Assembly: GCF_005234135.1 (NCBI RefSeq)
Contig: NZ_CP039964.1
Coordinates: 682,001-746,000 of the forward strand
Reading direction: 5' to 3'
DNA from: Pseudorhodobacter turbinis
Lineage (GTDB): Bacteria > Pseudomonadota > Alphaproteobacteria > Rhodobacterales > Rhodobacteraceae
Length of the DNA stretch: 64,000 nt
Made by a program: the position numbers and the translations under genes. This document shows positions 18,250 to 28,030 of the stretch, piece after piece. How positions within the stretch are numbered: the stretch's first letter is position 1; every line of letters starts with the position of its first letter. The notes beneath the pieces are model-generated. The model worked only from the letters and a program-made list of their open reading frames with translations. It was not told where the DNA came from and did not search any database.

Positions 18250-18804
18250 ATGACAATTTTGAACAGACGGGTTTTCCTTGGGGCATCTGCCTCGGCGCTT
18301 GCGCTTGGCGGCTGTGCGAATGGCGTTGGCGGAACGGGCGGGCCCCGGATGGACAGTCGTGTTGATGCGACCCGTGACTTCCTGTTCTCGCGCTATCCCG
18401 GCACACGTGATCTGGCGCAAAAGGCGTTTGGCGTGCTGTACATGCCATTGATGACCGAGGCCGGCTTTGGCATTGGTGCCGCTTATGGCAAAGGTGCGTT
18501 GCGCATCAATGATGTAACGGTGGATTATTACTCTGCCACACGCGCCACGATTGGTTTGCAGATCGGCGCGCAGCAATATGCCCACGCGTTGTTCTTCATG
18601 ACTGAGGCTGCTTTGGGTGATTTCCGCCGTGCCTCTGGCTGGGCCGCAAGCGCCGATATCCGCTATGCCACCCCGAATGAGGGGGCAAGCATCGGCAAAG
18701 AGACCACCGAATATGCGCCGGTCATTGCCTTTGTCTTTGGACAGTCGGGTCTTATTCTTGGGGCAACCCTTGCCGGGTCCAAATACTCGCGCATCATCCC
18801 ATAA
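18250..18804 (+). CDS. SYLF (YSC84-type) lipid-binding lipoprotein with Tat-like signal
   Basis: A 184-aa envelope protein. The signal carries twin arginines and the hydrophobic stretch (NRRVFLGASASALALGGC), ending in a lipobox with Cys22, so it looks like a Tat-exported lipoprotein. The mature part matches the SYLF/YSC84 domain (GVLYMPLMTEAGFGIGAAYGKG, ATIGLQIGAQ, FFMTEAAL), which binds phospholipids or phosphoinositides. A GC hairpin (18210-18226) lies in the leader. It is monocistronic and ends at a shared terminator. Confidence 0.85.
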   Translation: MTILNRRVFLGASASALALGGCANGVGGTGGPRMDSRVDATRDFLFSRYPGTRDLAQKAFGVLYMPLMTEAGFGIGAAYGKGALRINDVTVDYYSATRATIGLQIGAQQYAHALFFMTEAALGDFRRASGWAASADIRYATPNEGASIGKETTEYAPVIAFVFGQSGLILGATLAGSKYSRIIP

Positions 18805-18810
18805 AATACA

Positions 18811-18840
18811 TGCCCCGGTTTTTCATTTAAAATCGGGGCA
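18811..18840. terminator. Bidirectional terminator between SYLF gene and dehydrogenase
   Basis: A 12-bp stem with one G-U pair (arms 18811-18822 and 18829-18840, loop TCATTT) in the gap between two convergent genes. The stem bases near the loop are A/T rich, and the minus-strand side runs into TGTATTTTAT. Confidence 0.65.
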
Positions 18841-18849
18841 TTACACGAT

Positions 18850-19713
18850 TTACTTAAGGCGCTTGATTAAGCTGGACGTATCCCAACGCCCGCCGCCCAT
18901 GTTCTGCACATCCTTATAGAACTGATCGACCAGCGCCGTAACCGGCAGGCTTGCGCCGATCTCATTCGCGGTGGCCAGACAAATGCCCAGATCCTTGCGC
19001 ATCCAGTCCACAGCAAACCCGTGGGTAAAGTGATCCTCCAGCATGGTCTTGTGCCGGTTGGCCATTTGCCAAGATCCCGCAGCCCCGCCAGCGATCACCT
19101 CGATCACGGCCTCATTGTCCATTCCGGCTTTTTGTCCAAAGGCCAGCGCCTCTGCCAAGCCTTGCACCAAACCGGCGATGCAAATCTGGTTCATCATCTT
19201 GGCGATCTGCCCAGCGCCGCTGTCGCCCAGCCGTTTGCAAATCTTGGCATAGGCGGAAATGACAAGCTCTGCCGCGGCATATTGCCCCTCGTCCCCACCA
19301 CACATCACCGAGAGCACACCGTTTTCAGCCCCCGCCTGCCCGCCAGAAACCGGCGCATCGACAAAGCCGATCCCCAGTTCTGCCGCCGCTGCATGCATCT
19401 CACGGGTGACTTGCGCCGACACGGTGGTGTGATCCACAAAAATCGCCCCCTTCGACATGCCCGCAAAAGCGCCGTCATCGCCAAGACATACGCCGCGCAG
19501 ATCATCATCGTTGCCAACGCAGGCCATCACAAAATCTTGTCCCTCTGCGGCCTCGCGCGGGGTAGCTGCCATACGTCCGCCATGCGCCTCCACCCAAGCC
19601 TGTGCCTTGGCGGCGGTGCGGTTATAGACCGTCACCTCATGCCCTTTGGCCAATAGATGCCCCGCCATCGGTGCGCCCATCACACCCAAGCCCAAAAACG
19701 CCAGTTTTGCCAT
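18850..19713 (-). CDS. Beta-hydroxyacid dehydrogenase (3-hydroxyisobutyrate dehydrogenase-like)
   Basis: A 287-aa NAD(P)-dependent dehydrogenase. The N-terminal Rossmann motif GLGVMG is at residues 8-13, the substrate motif DAPVSGGQAGAENG follows near residue 116, and the catalytic lysine sits in GAGQIAKMMNQ near residue 171. The family covers 3-hydroxyisobutyrate, tartronate semialdehyde and related acids, and the sequence does not settle which. The ATG at 19713 has an AAGAGG site; the 20-codon upstream extension of the frame is not conserved in character. It diverges from the penicillin-acylase gene with an 81-base gap. Confidence 0.85.
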   Translation of the reverse strand: MAKLAFLGLGVMGAPMAGHLLAKGHEVTVYNRTAAKAQAWVEAHGGRMAATPREAAEGQDFVMACVGNDDDLRGVCLGDDGAFAGMSKGAIFVDHTTVSAQVTREMHAAAAELGIGFVDAPVSGGQAGAENGVLSVMCGGDEGQYAAAELVISAYAKICKRLGDSGAGQIAKMMNQICIAGLVQGLAEALAFGQKAGMDNEAVIEVIAGGAAGSWQMANRHKTMLEDHFTHGFAVDWMRKDLGICLATANEIGASLPVTALVDQFYKDVQNMGGGRWDTSSLIKRLK

Positions 19714-19794
19714 TGCCTCTTCCCTTCCAATTGCCTCGCCCTGCAAGATCGCATAGGTACGCAGACAATCCAAGACATCAAGAAAAGACCGTAT

Positions 19795-22254
19795 ATGATT
19801 ACTGCCTTTCGTTGGCTCAGCCGCATCCTTCTTGTGCTTTTGGCCCTTACGGCTATGGCGCTGCTGATTGCCTATTTCTTTTTGTCCCGCTCCCTGCCTG
19901 ATTATTCAGAAGACTTCGTCACAGACAGCATCAGCGCCGAGGTAGAGATCGTGCGCAACAACGCCAATGTGCCGCATATCTTTGGGCAGTCGGACCCGGA
20001 TGTGTATTTCGCGCTTGGCTTTGCTCATGCGCAGGACCGCTTGTGGCAGATGACAATGCTGCGCCGCACCGTTCAGGGCCGCCTGTCCGAGGTTTTTGGC
20101 GAGCGCACCTTAAAAATTGACGAGCTGATGCGGCGCTATGATCTTTACTCCCTCGCATCTCAATCCGTCGCGGCACAGGATGATGCGACCAAAGCCGCGC
20201 TAACCGCCTATGCCAGCGGCGTTAACGCCTGGATCGGAGAGGTCAACGACAAGGCCCGGGGGCGTGGCGCGCCGGAGTTTTTCTTTTTCTCCAACCAGAT
20301 CGCCGCATGGCAGCCCGCCGATAGCATCGCCTTGATCAAGCTCATGGCCTTGCAGCTTTCGGGTCAACTTGAGGCAGAGGTGTTGCGCGCCCGCACCTCT
20401 ATGCTGTTGCCACAGGCACGGTTGCACGACATTTTGCCCGATGCGCTGGGGAGCGGCATAACGGCCCTGCCCGATTACGCCGACATGATGCCCAATCCAC
20501 CGCCCGGCGGCTTTCCGCAGCGCGTGGCTTATGATCCACTGTCGCCGTTTCGGTCGGGCGCTTTTGCCGGTGCCTCCAACGCATGGGCCGCGGCCCCTGA
20601 ACGCTCTGCCGCGGGGGGCGCGCTTTTGGCCAATGATCCGCATCTGGCCTTTACCGCGCCGACCCTGTGGTATCTGGCGCGGATGGAACTGCAAAGCGGC
20701 GGCGTTATCGGGGCCACCATTCCCGGCATTCCCGCCATTCTTATCGGGCGTTCCGATGCGCTGGGGTGGGGGCTGACGTCATCCTATCTGGACGATCAGG
20801 ATGTGGTGATGGAACGCATCAACCCTGACAATAACCAGCAATACGCAGGCGCCGATGGCTGGCAAGATTTTGAGACGCGCCGCTCCATTATCAAGGTGAA
20901 GGAGCGCGATCCCGTTACCATCACCCTGCGCTGGTCCGAGGCGGGGCCGGTCTTGCCGGGCAGCCATTACAACCTTGCCACCGTCACCCCCCCCGGCCAT
21001 GTCGCCGCCCTGTCTTGGACGGCGCTTTCGGCGCAAGATACCTCCATGACGGCAGCGATGCGCCTGATGCAGGCGCGGTCAGTGCCCGAGGCGATCGAGG
21101 CGGGGCGGCTGTTTATCGCACCAGCACAGAACCTCATGCTGGCAGACCGCGACGGGATCGCCTTTCAGTTGATCGGGGCCGTTCCCAACCGCAACCCCGC
21201 ACACGCAACCCAAGGGCGTATGCCCAGCCTTGGCGATGATCCGCGCAACCGCTGGAACGGGATGCAGGAATACGCGAAAAACCTGCAAGTGCTGGACCCC
21301 TCTTCGGGGCTGCTGGGCAATACCAACAATAAAACCACCGATGCCGCCTTCCCCGATAACATCAGCTTTACATGGGGCGATACCCACCGCATCCAGCGCT
21401 GGTTGACCCTGATGAAAACCCGCGAGGTCCACACCCGCGAAAGCTTTATCGAGGCGCAGCTTGATACGGTCTCGCCCATCGCGCGCGCCATCCTGCCGCT
21501 GATCGGCGCAGAGCTGTGGTTCACCGAGACCCCTTCCCCTGAAGGCACACCGGAACGGATGCGTGAAAACGCGCTGCACCTGCTTGCCGAATGGAACGGC
21601 GAGATGAACGAGCATCTGCCCGAGCCGCTGATCTATGCGGCTTGGCTGCGCGCACTGCAAGAACGCTTGATCCGGGATGAGCTTGGTCCCTTGGCCAATG
21701 AATTCACCCACCCCGATCCGGTGTTTATCGAACGCGTGTTCCGCAATACCGACGGTGCCGAAAAATGGTGTGACATCCTGCAATCGGCCGCCATTGAAAC
21801 CTGCGCCGATATCGCGCGGGTGTCCCTGGATGAGGCGCTTTTGACCCTGTCAGAGCGTTACGGCCGCAACATCGAGACATGGCGCTGGGGCGATGCCCAT
21901 GAGGCCACGCATGACCATCCGGTGTTGGGCAATGTGCCCGCGTTGCGTTATTTTGTGAACCTGCGCCAATCGACCAGCGGCGGCGACAGCACCTTGATGC
22001 GCGGGCGCACCTCGGGGATGGACCCCGACCCGTTCCAGAATGTGCATGGTGCCGGCTATCGCGGGGTCTATGATTTCGCCGATCCTGACAGTTCGGTGTT
22101 TATCCTGTCCACGGGGCAGTCGGGCCATCCACTGTCACGCCATTATGATGATCTGGGCGTGTTGTGGCGGCGCGGTGAATATATCCCAATGTCGCTTGAT
22201 CCCGAATTGGCACGGGCGGCGGCGGTTGGTATCACCCATATCTCGCCGCGCTAA
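19795..22254 (+). CDS. Penicillin-acylase-family Ntn hydrolase
   Basis: An 819-aa precursor of the N-terminal-nucleophile amidase family that includes penicillin G acylase and acyl-homoserine-lactone acylases. An N-terminal hydrophobic segment (residues 8-30) anchors or exports it. The alpha-chain region has AHAQDRLWQM. Autocleavage is expected just before Ser261 in GASNAWA, exposing the beta-chain nucleophile; the downstream Asn (LLGNTNNK) and Arg residues of the family are present. Natural substrates may be signalling lactones or other N-acyl amides. The ATG at 19795 was chosen as the start of the hydrophobic signal. It ends 3 nt from the convergent gph. Confidence 0.88.
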   Translation: MITAFRWLSRILLVLLALTAMALLIAYFFLSRSLPDYSEDFVTDSISAEVEIVRNNANVPHIFGQSDPDVYFALGFAHAQDRLWQMTMLRRTVQGRLSEVFGERTLKIDELMRRYDLYSLASQSVAAQDDATKAALTAYASGVNAWIGEVNDKARGRGAPEFFFFSNQIAAWQPADSIALIKLMALQLSGQLEAEVLRARTSMLLPQARLHDILPDALGSGITALPDYADMMPNPPPGGFPQRVAYDPLSPFRSGAFAGASNAWAAAPERSAAGGALLANDPHLAFTAPTLWYLARMELQSGGVIGATIPGIPAILIGRSDALGWGLTSSYLDDQDVVMERINPDNNQQYAGADGWQDFETRRSIIKVKERDPVTITLRWSEAGPVLPGSHYNLATVTPPGHVAALSWTALSAQDTSMTAAMRLMQARSVPEAIEAGRLFIAPAQNLMLADRDGIAFQLIGAVPNRNPAHATQGRMPSLGDDPRNRWNGMQEYAKNLQVLDPSSGLLGNTNNKTTDAAFPDNISFTWGDTHRIQRWLTLMKTREVHTRESFIEAQLDTVSPIARAILPLIGAELWFTETPSPEGTPERMRENALHLLAEWNGEMNEHLPEPLIYAAWLRALQERLIRDELGPLANEFTHPDPVFIERVFRNTDGAEKWCDILQSAAIETCADIARVSLDEALLTLSERYGRNIETWRWGDAHEATHDHPVLGNVPALRYFVNLRQSTSGGDSTLMRGRTSGMDPDPFQNVHGAGYRGVYDFADPDSSVFILSTGQSGHPLSRHYDDLGVLWRRGEYIPMSLDPELARAAAVGITHISPR

Positions 22255-22257
22255 CCC

Positions 22258-22926
22258 CTAGGCCGGTATAAGGTGCTCTACAAGCGCGGGCAGATCGTCA
22301 TAATGATCCAGCAGCGCATCGGGTTCAAGCCGCGAAACACCCGCACCTTCGGGGCCAAAGCCCACCAGCACAATCGGCACACCTGCCGCCCGTGCGGTGT
22401 CGCGGTCGGTGATTGTGTCGCCAATCAACAAGGACCGCGCCGCCGTTCCACCAACGCGGGCCACGGTTTCAAAATAATGTTGCGGGTCGGGTTTGCGCAC
22501 AGGCAGGGTATCCGCCCCCAAAAGTGCACCGAACAGGCCCGAAATCCCAAGCTGATCGCAAAGCGCCACCGCAAGGCGTTCGGGTTTATTGGTGCAAATC
22601 GCGGTGGAAAATCCAGCCGCACGCAAGCTGTTCACAGCCGCCACCGCGCCCGGGTAAATTGTGCTATGGACGGCAATCGCGCCAGCATAAGCCTCAAGCA
22701 ACACGGGATATTGCGCATCTATCTGCGCCTCATCCCAATCCAAGCCCAAACGAGAAGCCCCAAGCCGCAGCATCGCGCGCCCGCCGCCAAAGGCCGTCAG
22801 CGCATCCTGTGCCACACCCAAAGGGCTGCCATGGCCCACGCCCTCAAAACAGGCATTCGCCGCAGCGATCAAATCAGCACTGGTATCGGCTAGCGTGCCA
22901 TCCAGATCAAAAACCACCGTGCGCAT
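22258..22926 (-). CDS. gph: Phosphoglycolate phosphatase
   Basis: HAD-superfamily phosphatase of 222 aa that probably hydrolyses 2-phosphoglycolate. It shows motif I DLDGTLADT with nucleophile Asp7 and acid Asp9, motif III lysine in CTNKPERL, and motif IV GDTITDRDTA. The cap domain is of the helical type seen in Gph. It is transcribed away from glmU, sharing a 103-base intergenic region that contains a perfect 6-bp hairpin (arms 22944-22949 and 22953-22958). Confidence 0.85.
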   Translation of the reverse strand: MRTVVFDLDGTLADTSADLIAAANACFEGVGHGSPLGVAQDALTAFGGGRAMLRLGASRLGLDWDEAQIDAQYPVLLEAYAGAIAVHSTIYPGAVAAVNSLRAAGFSTAICTNKPERLAVALCDQLGISGLFGALLGADTLPVRKPDPQHYFETVARVGGTAARSLLIGDTITDRDTARAAGVPIVLVGFGPEGAGVSRLEPDALLDHYDDLPALVEHLIPA

Positions 22927-23029
22927 AAAACCCTCATATGTCAGCGCTGCAACAGCGCGTTACCCGCGGCCACCTTGCGACTCGCGCCCCCCCGTGTAAA
23001 AGGGTTGTCACGTTGAAGGAAAGGGTTTC

Positions 23030-24385
23030 ATGTCGGTTTCATTGATTGTTCTGGCCGCAGGCAAAGGCACGCGGATGAATTCGGACCTACCGAAGGTGCT
23101 GCACCGTATCGGGGCCGCGCCCTTGCTGCATCATGCGCTTCAGGCCGGTCTTGCCCTTGATCCCGCACAGGTCGTTGTTGTGACCGGCCATGGCGCAAGT
23201 CAGGTCGAAAAATCTGCCCGCGCCTTTGATGACGGCGTTGAGGTGGTGCTTCAGGCCGAACAGCTTGGCACAGGTCATGCTGTTGCCCAAGCGGCCCCCT
23301 TGCTGGCCAATGCTTCGGGCGACGCGATTGTGCTTTACGGTGACACGCCTTTTGTGCGGGTCGAAACCCTGCAAGCCATGCTTGACGCCCGCGCCCACCA
23401 CGCGGTTGTCGTCTTGGGGTTTGAGGCCGCCGATCCGGGCCGCTATGGCCGCTTGATTACCACTGGCGACACCTTGGACCGCATCGTTGAATTCAAGGAT
23501 GCAACGGATGAAGAACGCACCATAACGCTTTGTAATTCTGGCGTCATTTGTGCCGAGGCATCGGTTCTGTTTGATCTGGTCGCACAAGTCGGCAATGAGA
23601 ATGCCTCGGGTGAATACTATCTGACCGATATCGTGGCGCTGGCGCGTGCCAAGGGGCTTTCTGCCGGCGTGGTGCAATGCGACGAGGCGGAAACCCTTGG
23701 CATCAATACCCGCGCGGAACTTGCCCACGCCGAGGCTGCCTTTCAGGCCCGCATGCGCGATCAAGCGGTGGAAAACGGTGTCACGCTTTATGATCCCGCG
23801 ACGACCTATTTCGCGCTTGATACCGTGATTGGCCGCGATACGACCATTGGCCCGAATGTGGTCTTTGGCCCGCGGGTCACCATTGAATCCGGTGCCGAGA
23901 TCGCTGCCTTTTGCCATCTTGAGGGCTGCCATATCAGCCGAGGCGCCACCGTTGGCCCCTTTGCCCGCCTGCGCCCGGGCGCCGAGCTGGCCGAGGATGT
24001 GCATGTCGGCAATTTCGTCGAGATCAAAAACACCGTTCTGGATGAAGGCGTCAAAGTCGGCCACTTGACCTATCTGGGCGATGCCCATGTGGGCGAGCGT
24101 ACAAATATCGGCGCAGGCACCATCACTTGCAACTATGACGGCGCGAACAAACACCGCACCGAAATCGGACCGCGCAGCTTCATCGGCTCCAACACTATGC
24201 TGGTGGCACCCGTCACGGTTGGGCGCGATGCGATGACGGCCTCGGGTTCGGTTATTACCGCCAATGTCCCGGCCGAGGCGCTTGCCGTGGCCCGTGCGCG
24301 TCAAGAAAACAAACCCGGACTGGCCGCGCGCCTGATGGACCGGTTTGAGAAAATCAAAGCTGATCGCCAGAAGGAAAAGCTGTAA
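23030..24385 (+). CDS. glmU: Bifunctional UDP-GlcNAc pyrophosphorylase / glucosamine-1-phosphate acetyltransferase
   Basis: Makes UDP-N-acetylglucosamine from glucosamine 1-phosphate, feeding peptidoglycan and lipid A. The 451-aa protein has the N-terminal nucleotidyltransferase motif LAAGKGTRMNSDLPKVLH (residues 8-25), the GSGE-like region as NASGEYYLTD, and a C-terminal left-handed beta-helix with the acetyltransferase motif GAGTITCNYDGANKHRT. GGAAAGGG precedes the ATG. Its TAA is immediately followed by the glmS ATG, so the two sequential enzymes are made together. Confidence 0.98.
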   Translation: MSVSLIVLAAGKGTRMNSDLPKVLHRIGAAPLLHHALQAGLALDPAQVVVVTGHGASQVEKSARAFDDGVEVVLQAEQLGTGHAVAQAAPLLANASGDAIVLYGDTPFVRVETLQAMLDARAHHAVVVLGFEAADPGRYGRLITTGDTLDRIVEFKDATDEERTITLCNSGVICAEASVLFDLVAQVGNENASGEYYLTDIVALARAKGLSAGVVQCDEAETLGINTRAELAHAEAAFQARMRDQAVENGVTLYDPATTYFALDTVIGRDTTIGPNVVFGPRVTIESGAEIAAFCHLEGCHISRGATVGPFARLRPGAELAEDVHVGNFVEIKNTVLDEGVKVGHLTYLGDAHVGERTNIGAGTITCNYDGANKHRTEIGPRSFIGSNTMLVAPVTVGRDAMTASGSVITANVPAEALAVARARQENKPGLAARLMDRFEKIKADRQKEKL

Positions 24386-26200
24386 ATGTGCGGAATTATT
24401 GGCGTTTTAGGCAAGCATGAAGTCGCACCTCTTTTGGTTGAGGCGCTTAAACGGCTTGAATATCGCGGCTATGACAGCGCGGGGATTGCCACGGTAAACA
24501 ACAGCAAACTGGGCCGTCGCCGCGCGATTGGCAAGCTGGTGAACCTGTCGGATCTGTTGGTACATGAGCCGCTGGCGGGCAAGGCGGGCATTGGCCATAC
24601 GCGTTGGGCCACACATGGGGCGGCGACTGTCGCCAACGCCCACCCGCACAAAACCGCCAAGGTTGCCGTCGTCCACAATGGCATCATCGAGAATTTTCGC
24701 GAATTGCGGACCGAGCTGACCGGCAAGGGCTATGCCTTCGAATCCGAGACCGATACCGAAACTGTCGCCATCCTGACGCAATCGCATCTGGATGCGGGCA
24801 TGGAGCCAAGGGCGGCGGCGCGCAAAACGCTGGGCCGTTTGCGCGGAGCGTTTGCGCTGTGTTTTTTGTTCGACGGCGAAGAAGACCTGATGATCGCTGC
24901 ACGCAAAGGCTCCCCCCTTGCGATCGGGCATGGAGAGGGTGAAATGTTTGTCGGATCGGATGCGATTGCATTGGCCCCTATGACCGACCGCGTCACTTAT
25001 CTGGAAGAAGGCGATTGGGCGGTCATCACCCGTGCCGGCGCAGAAATCTTTGATGAGGCAAACCAGCCCGTCGCCCGCAAGGTCACGCAAATCGCGCTGG
25101 ATCAGGCGCAGATTGAAAAGGGTGGCTTCAAGCACTTCATGGCCAAGGAAATCGCCGAGCAACCGGTGGTTCTGGCCGAGGCGATCCAGCGCGGTGTCGC
25201 GAATGGCACGCTTAACTTGCCAGAAGACATGGATTTTTCCAAGGTAGAGCGGTTGACGATGGTGGCCTGCGGCACGGCCTATTACGCCTGTGTCGTGGCC
25301 AAATACTGGTTCGAGAAAGTCGCGGGCCTGCCGGTAGAGGTCGATGTCGCCTCTGAGTTTCGCTACCGCGAGCCGCCGATCACGCCCAACACTTGGGCCG
25401 TTTTCGTCAGCCAATCCGGCGAAACTGCCGATACGCTTGCCGCCCTGCGCTTTTGCCAAGGCAAAGCCGCCAAGATTGTGGGCGTGGTCAATGTGCCGAC
25501 CTCCTCTATTGCGCGGGAATCCGATATCGCCTTGCCGATCCGCGCGGGCGTTGAGGTGGGCGTTGCCTCCACCAAGGCCTTTACCTGCCAGTTGACGGCC
25601 CTTGCCCTGATGGCGCTGAAGGCCGCGCAAGATCGCGGGCGGCTGACGGCTGCGGAACTGGCGCAATACATCGCGGATCTGTCGGCGCTGCCGGGGTTGG
25701 TCAACCAAGCCTTGCTGATCGCGCCCGAAGTGTCGCGCGTAGCAAAGGAGCTGGCCGAAGCGCAGGATATCCTTTTCTTGGGGCGCGGGCCTTTGTTCCC
25801 GCTGGCCATGGAAGGCGCGCTAAAGCTTAAAGAAATCAGCTACATACACGCCGAAGGTTATGCAAGTGGTGAGTTGAAACACGGGCCGATCGCCTTGATC
25901 GATGCGCATGTTCCCGTGGTCGTACTTGCGCCCCGTGATGCGCTTTTTGAAAAGACAGTCTCGAACATGCAAGAGGTGATGGCCCGCCACGGTAAGGTAT
26001 TGCTGATCTCGGATGCGGCGGGGTTGGAGGAGGCCGGGATGGGCTGTTGGCGCACGATTACCATGCCCTCGGTTCCTGATTTTCTGGCGCCGATCCTTTA
26101 TGCCGTGCCTGCACAGCTTTTGGCCTATCATACAGCAATCGCGAAGGGGACCGATGTGGACCAACCGCGCAACCTCGCAAAATCGGTGACAGTAGAATGA
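24386..26200 (+). CDS. glmS: Glutamine-fructose-6-phosphate aminotransferase (isomerizing)
   Basis: First step of amino-sugar synthesis: fructose 6-phosphate plus glutamine gives glucosamine 6-phosphate. The 604-aa protein starts MCGIIGVLG, so Cys2 becomes the N-terminal glutaminase nucleophile. It has HTRWATHG and HNGIIENF, then two SIS sugar-isomerase domains (SQSGETADT near residue 345) and the C-terminal AKSVTVE. It starts right after the glmU stop, leaving no room for a glmS ribozyme leader. Confidence 0.98.
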   Translation: MCGIIGVLGKHEVAPLLVEALKRLEYRGYDSAGIATVNNSKLGRRRAIGKLVNLSDLLVHEPLAGKAGIGHTRWATHGAATVANAHPHKTAKVAVVHNGIIENFRELRTELTGKGYAFESETDTETVAILTQSHLDAGMEPRAAARKTLGRLRGAFALCFLFDGEEDLMIAARKGSPLAIGHGEGEMFVGSDAIALAPMTDRVTYLEEGDWAVITRAGAEIFDEANQPVARKVTQIALDQAQIEKGGFKHFMAKEIAEQPVVLAEAIQRGVANGTLNLPEDMDFSKVERLTMVACGTAYYACVVAKYWFEKVAGLPVEVDVASEFRYREPPITPNTWAVFVSQSGETADTLAALRFCQGKAAKIVGVVNVPTSSIARESDIALPIRAGVEVGVASTKAFTCQLTALALMALKAAQDRGRLTAAELAQYIADLSALPGLVNQALLIAPEVSRVAKELAEAQDILFLGRGPLFPLAMEGALKLKEISYIHAEGYASGELKHGPIALIDAHVPVVVLAPRDALFEKTVSNMQEVMARHGKVLLISDAAGLEEAGMGCWRTITMPSVPDFLAPILYAVPAQLLAYHTAIAKGTDVDQPRNLAKSVTVE

Positions 26201-26877
26201 CCCCAGAACTCGCAATCGAACAGATGACCGCCTGCGCTATTCCCGAAAAAGCAGCCGAGATGGCCGCCTATCATAAGGCGGAGCGCCCCTATCTGGGCAC
26301 AGCCACGCCCGAAATCGACGCCCTGTGCAAAGCATGGCGCGCGGACATCACGCTGGAGGAACGCCTGTCGCTTTGCGAAGGCCTGTGGGACAGCAATATC
26401 CATGAGGCCCGCATTGCCGCCGCCAAACTGCTGACCCAAGCGCGGATAAAACCCAATGACTCCGCCGCTTGGGCGCTTATCTGTTCTTGGATACCACAGC
26501 TGGACGCTTGGGCGATTGCCGATGCGGTGGCCGGTGCCGCCTCCAAGCGTATTGTCGCAGACCCTTCGCGGCTTGATGATGTGGAGGCATGGACCCAAAG
26601 CCCCTTGATGTGGGAACGGCGCGCAGCCCTTGTGGCCACGCTGCCCTTTGCCCGCCTGAACAACCTTAAACCCGTAGAAGAACAGGCGCGCGAGCGGGTT
26701 TTGTCTTGGGCGGCGTCCTTTCTTAGCGACAAGGATTGGTTCATCCAGAAAGCCGTTGCAAGCTGGCTGCGCGATCTCTCCAAACATGATCCTGCGCGAA
26801 CAGAAGCCTTCCTGGCAGAATTCGGTGATCTGATGAAAACTTGGGCGCGCAAAGAGTCCGGGCAGTACCTGGGCTAA
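26197..26877 (+). CDS. DNA-alkylation-repair (AlkD-like) HEAT-repeat protein
   Basis: A 226-aa all-helical protein of the AlkC/AlkD superfamily, whose members are DNA glycosylases that remove alkylated bases without base flipping. Helical repeats cover the whole chain (LWDSNIHEARIAAAKLL, DKDWFIQKAVASWLRDL), and the C-terminal Trp/Asp pattern of AlkD is present in the last repeat. The ATG overlaps the glmS stop by 4 nt (ATGA), so it is the third gene of the glmUS operon, an odd partnership with cell-wall sugar synthesis. Confidence 0.8.
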   Translation: MTPELAIEQMTACAIPEKAAEMAAYHKAERPYLGTATPEIDALCKAWRADITLEERLSLCEGLWDSNIHEARIAAAKLLTQARIKPNDSAAWALICSWIPQLDAWAIADAVAGAASKRIVADPSRLDDVEAWTQSPLMWERRAALVATLPFARLNNLKPVEEQARERVLSWAASFLSDKDWFIQKAVASWLRDLSKHDPARTEAFLAEFGDLMKTWARKESGQYLG

Positions 26878-26948
26878 GGGCCCGCGTTTCTTGGTGGCAT
26901 TGAGCCGCCTGCGAAACGCATTGCCATGGACATCCCAACAGGCAGAGG

Positions 26949-27953
26949 TCAACCTCCGGTGTGGCTCATGTGGCGGGTCATTTGACCGTCGGCTTTCTGA
27001 CGTGAATAATCGAAGTCATGGCCTTTGGGCTTGCGGGCAATCGCATCCCTAATGGCGGTTTCCAAGATCTTGTTATCAGGGCTAGCACGCAGGGGCGCGC
27101 GCAGATCCGCCATATCTTCTTGGCCAAGACACATATAAAGTTCGCCCGTGCAGGTCAGACGTACGCGGTTACAACTTTCGCAGAAATTATGCGTCAGCGG
27201 GGTGATGAAACCCAGCTTCTGGCCTGTTTCCTCTAGCCGGACATAGCGCGCGGGGCCGCCGGTACGCTCGTCCAGTTCGGTGACGGTGAACCGTTCGCGC
27301 AGGCGCGCGCGTAGATCGCTGAGGGGCCAATATTGATCAATCCGGTCTTCATTCCCCAGATCGCCCATTGGCATCACTTCGATAAAGGTCAGATCGTGGC
27401 CTTGGGTCGCGCACCAATCGGTAATGCTGAAAAGTTCATCCTCATTAAAACCTTTGAGGGCGACCACGTTGATTTTAACCCGTAATCCGGCATTCTTGGC
27501 AGCCTCAATTCCGTCGAGCACTTGGGCCAAACGCCCCCAACGGGTGATGCGCGCGAATTTATCGGCGTCCAGCGTATCAAGCGAAACATTGATGCGTTTG
27601 ACACCGCAAGCTGCCAGATCAGCCGCAAATTTGCGCAGCTGGCTGCCGTTGGTTGTCAATGTCAGCTCTTGAAGCGCGCCACTTTCCAGATGCCGCGTCA
27701 TGCCCTCGAAAAACGTCATGATGCCTTTGCGCACCAAAGGCTCCCCGCCGGTGATGCGAAGTTTTTCCACCCCCATGCTGATGAAGGTGGTGCACATGCG
27801 GTCCAGCTCCTCCAGCGTCAACAATTCTGCCTTGGGAAGGAAGCTCATGTTTTCCGACATGCAATAGACGCAGCGGAAATCACAGCGATCCGTCACAGAG
27901 ACGCGCAGGTAGTTGATGGCACGGGCGAATGGGTCAATCAGGGGCGTATTCAT
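26949..27953 (-). CDS. moaA: GTP 3',8-cyclase (molybdenum cofactor synthesis)
   Basis: Radical-SAM enzyme that starts molybdopterin synthesis from GTP. The 334-aa protein has the N-terminal cluster motif CDFRCVYC, the C-terminal second cluster in [25 protein letters not shown] sequence, and the terminal double glycine (SHTGG) needed for activity. The ATG at 27953 starts at the usual MoaA position; a longer frame reaches 27995. No other moa or mob genes are adjacent. It diverges from the small lipoprotein gene. Confidence 0.96.
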   Translation of the reverse strand: MNTPLIDPFARAINYLRVSVTDRCDFRCVYCMSENMSFLPKAELLTLEELDRMCTTFISMGVEKLRITGGEPLVRKGIMTFFEGMTRHLESGALQELTLTTNGSQLRKFAADLAACGVKRINVSLDTLDADKFARITRWGRLAQVLDGIEAAKNAGLRVKINVVALKGFNEDELFSITDWCATQGHDLTFIEVMPMGDLGNEDRIDQYWPLSDLRARLRERFTVTELDERTGGPARYVRLEETGQKLGFITPLTHNFCESCNRVRLTCTGELYMCLGQEDMADLRAPLRASPDNKILETAIRDAIARKPKGHDFDYSRQKADGQMTRHMSHTGG

Positions 27954-28030
27954 GCCGATCAACCTATGGTGCGACCGTGGCTTGCGCAAGGGCATTGAAT
28001 GCGGCTGTGGGCGGGGTTATCCTTTGCGCT

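Noticed and set aside
24383..24388. Possible glmS ribozyme leader
   Set aside because: The glmS start codon follows the glmU stop directly, so there is no leader to hold a ribozyme.
23087..25708. Two long minus-strand open frames (405 and 433 codons) antisense to glmU and glmS
   Set aside because: They mirror well-conserved sense genes; no start site or motif supports them.
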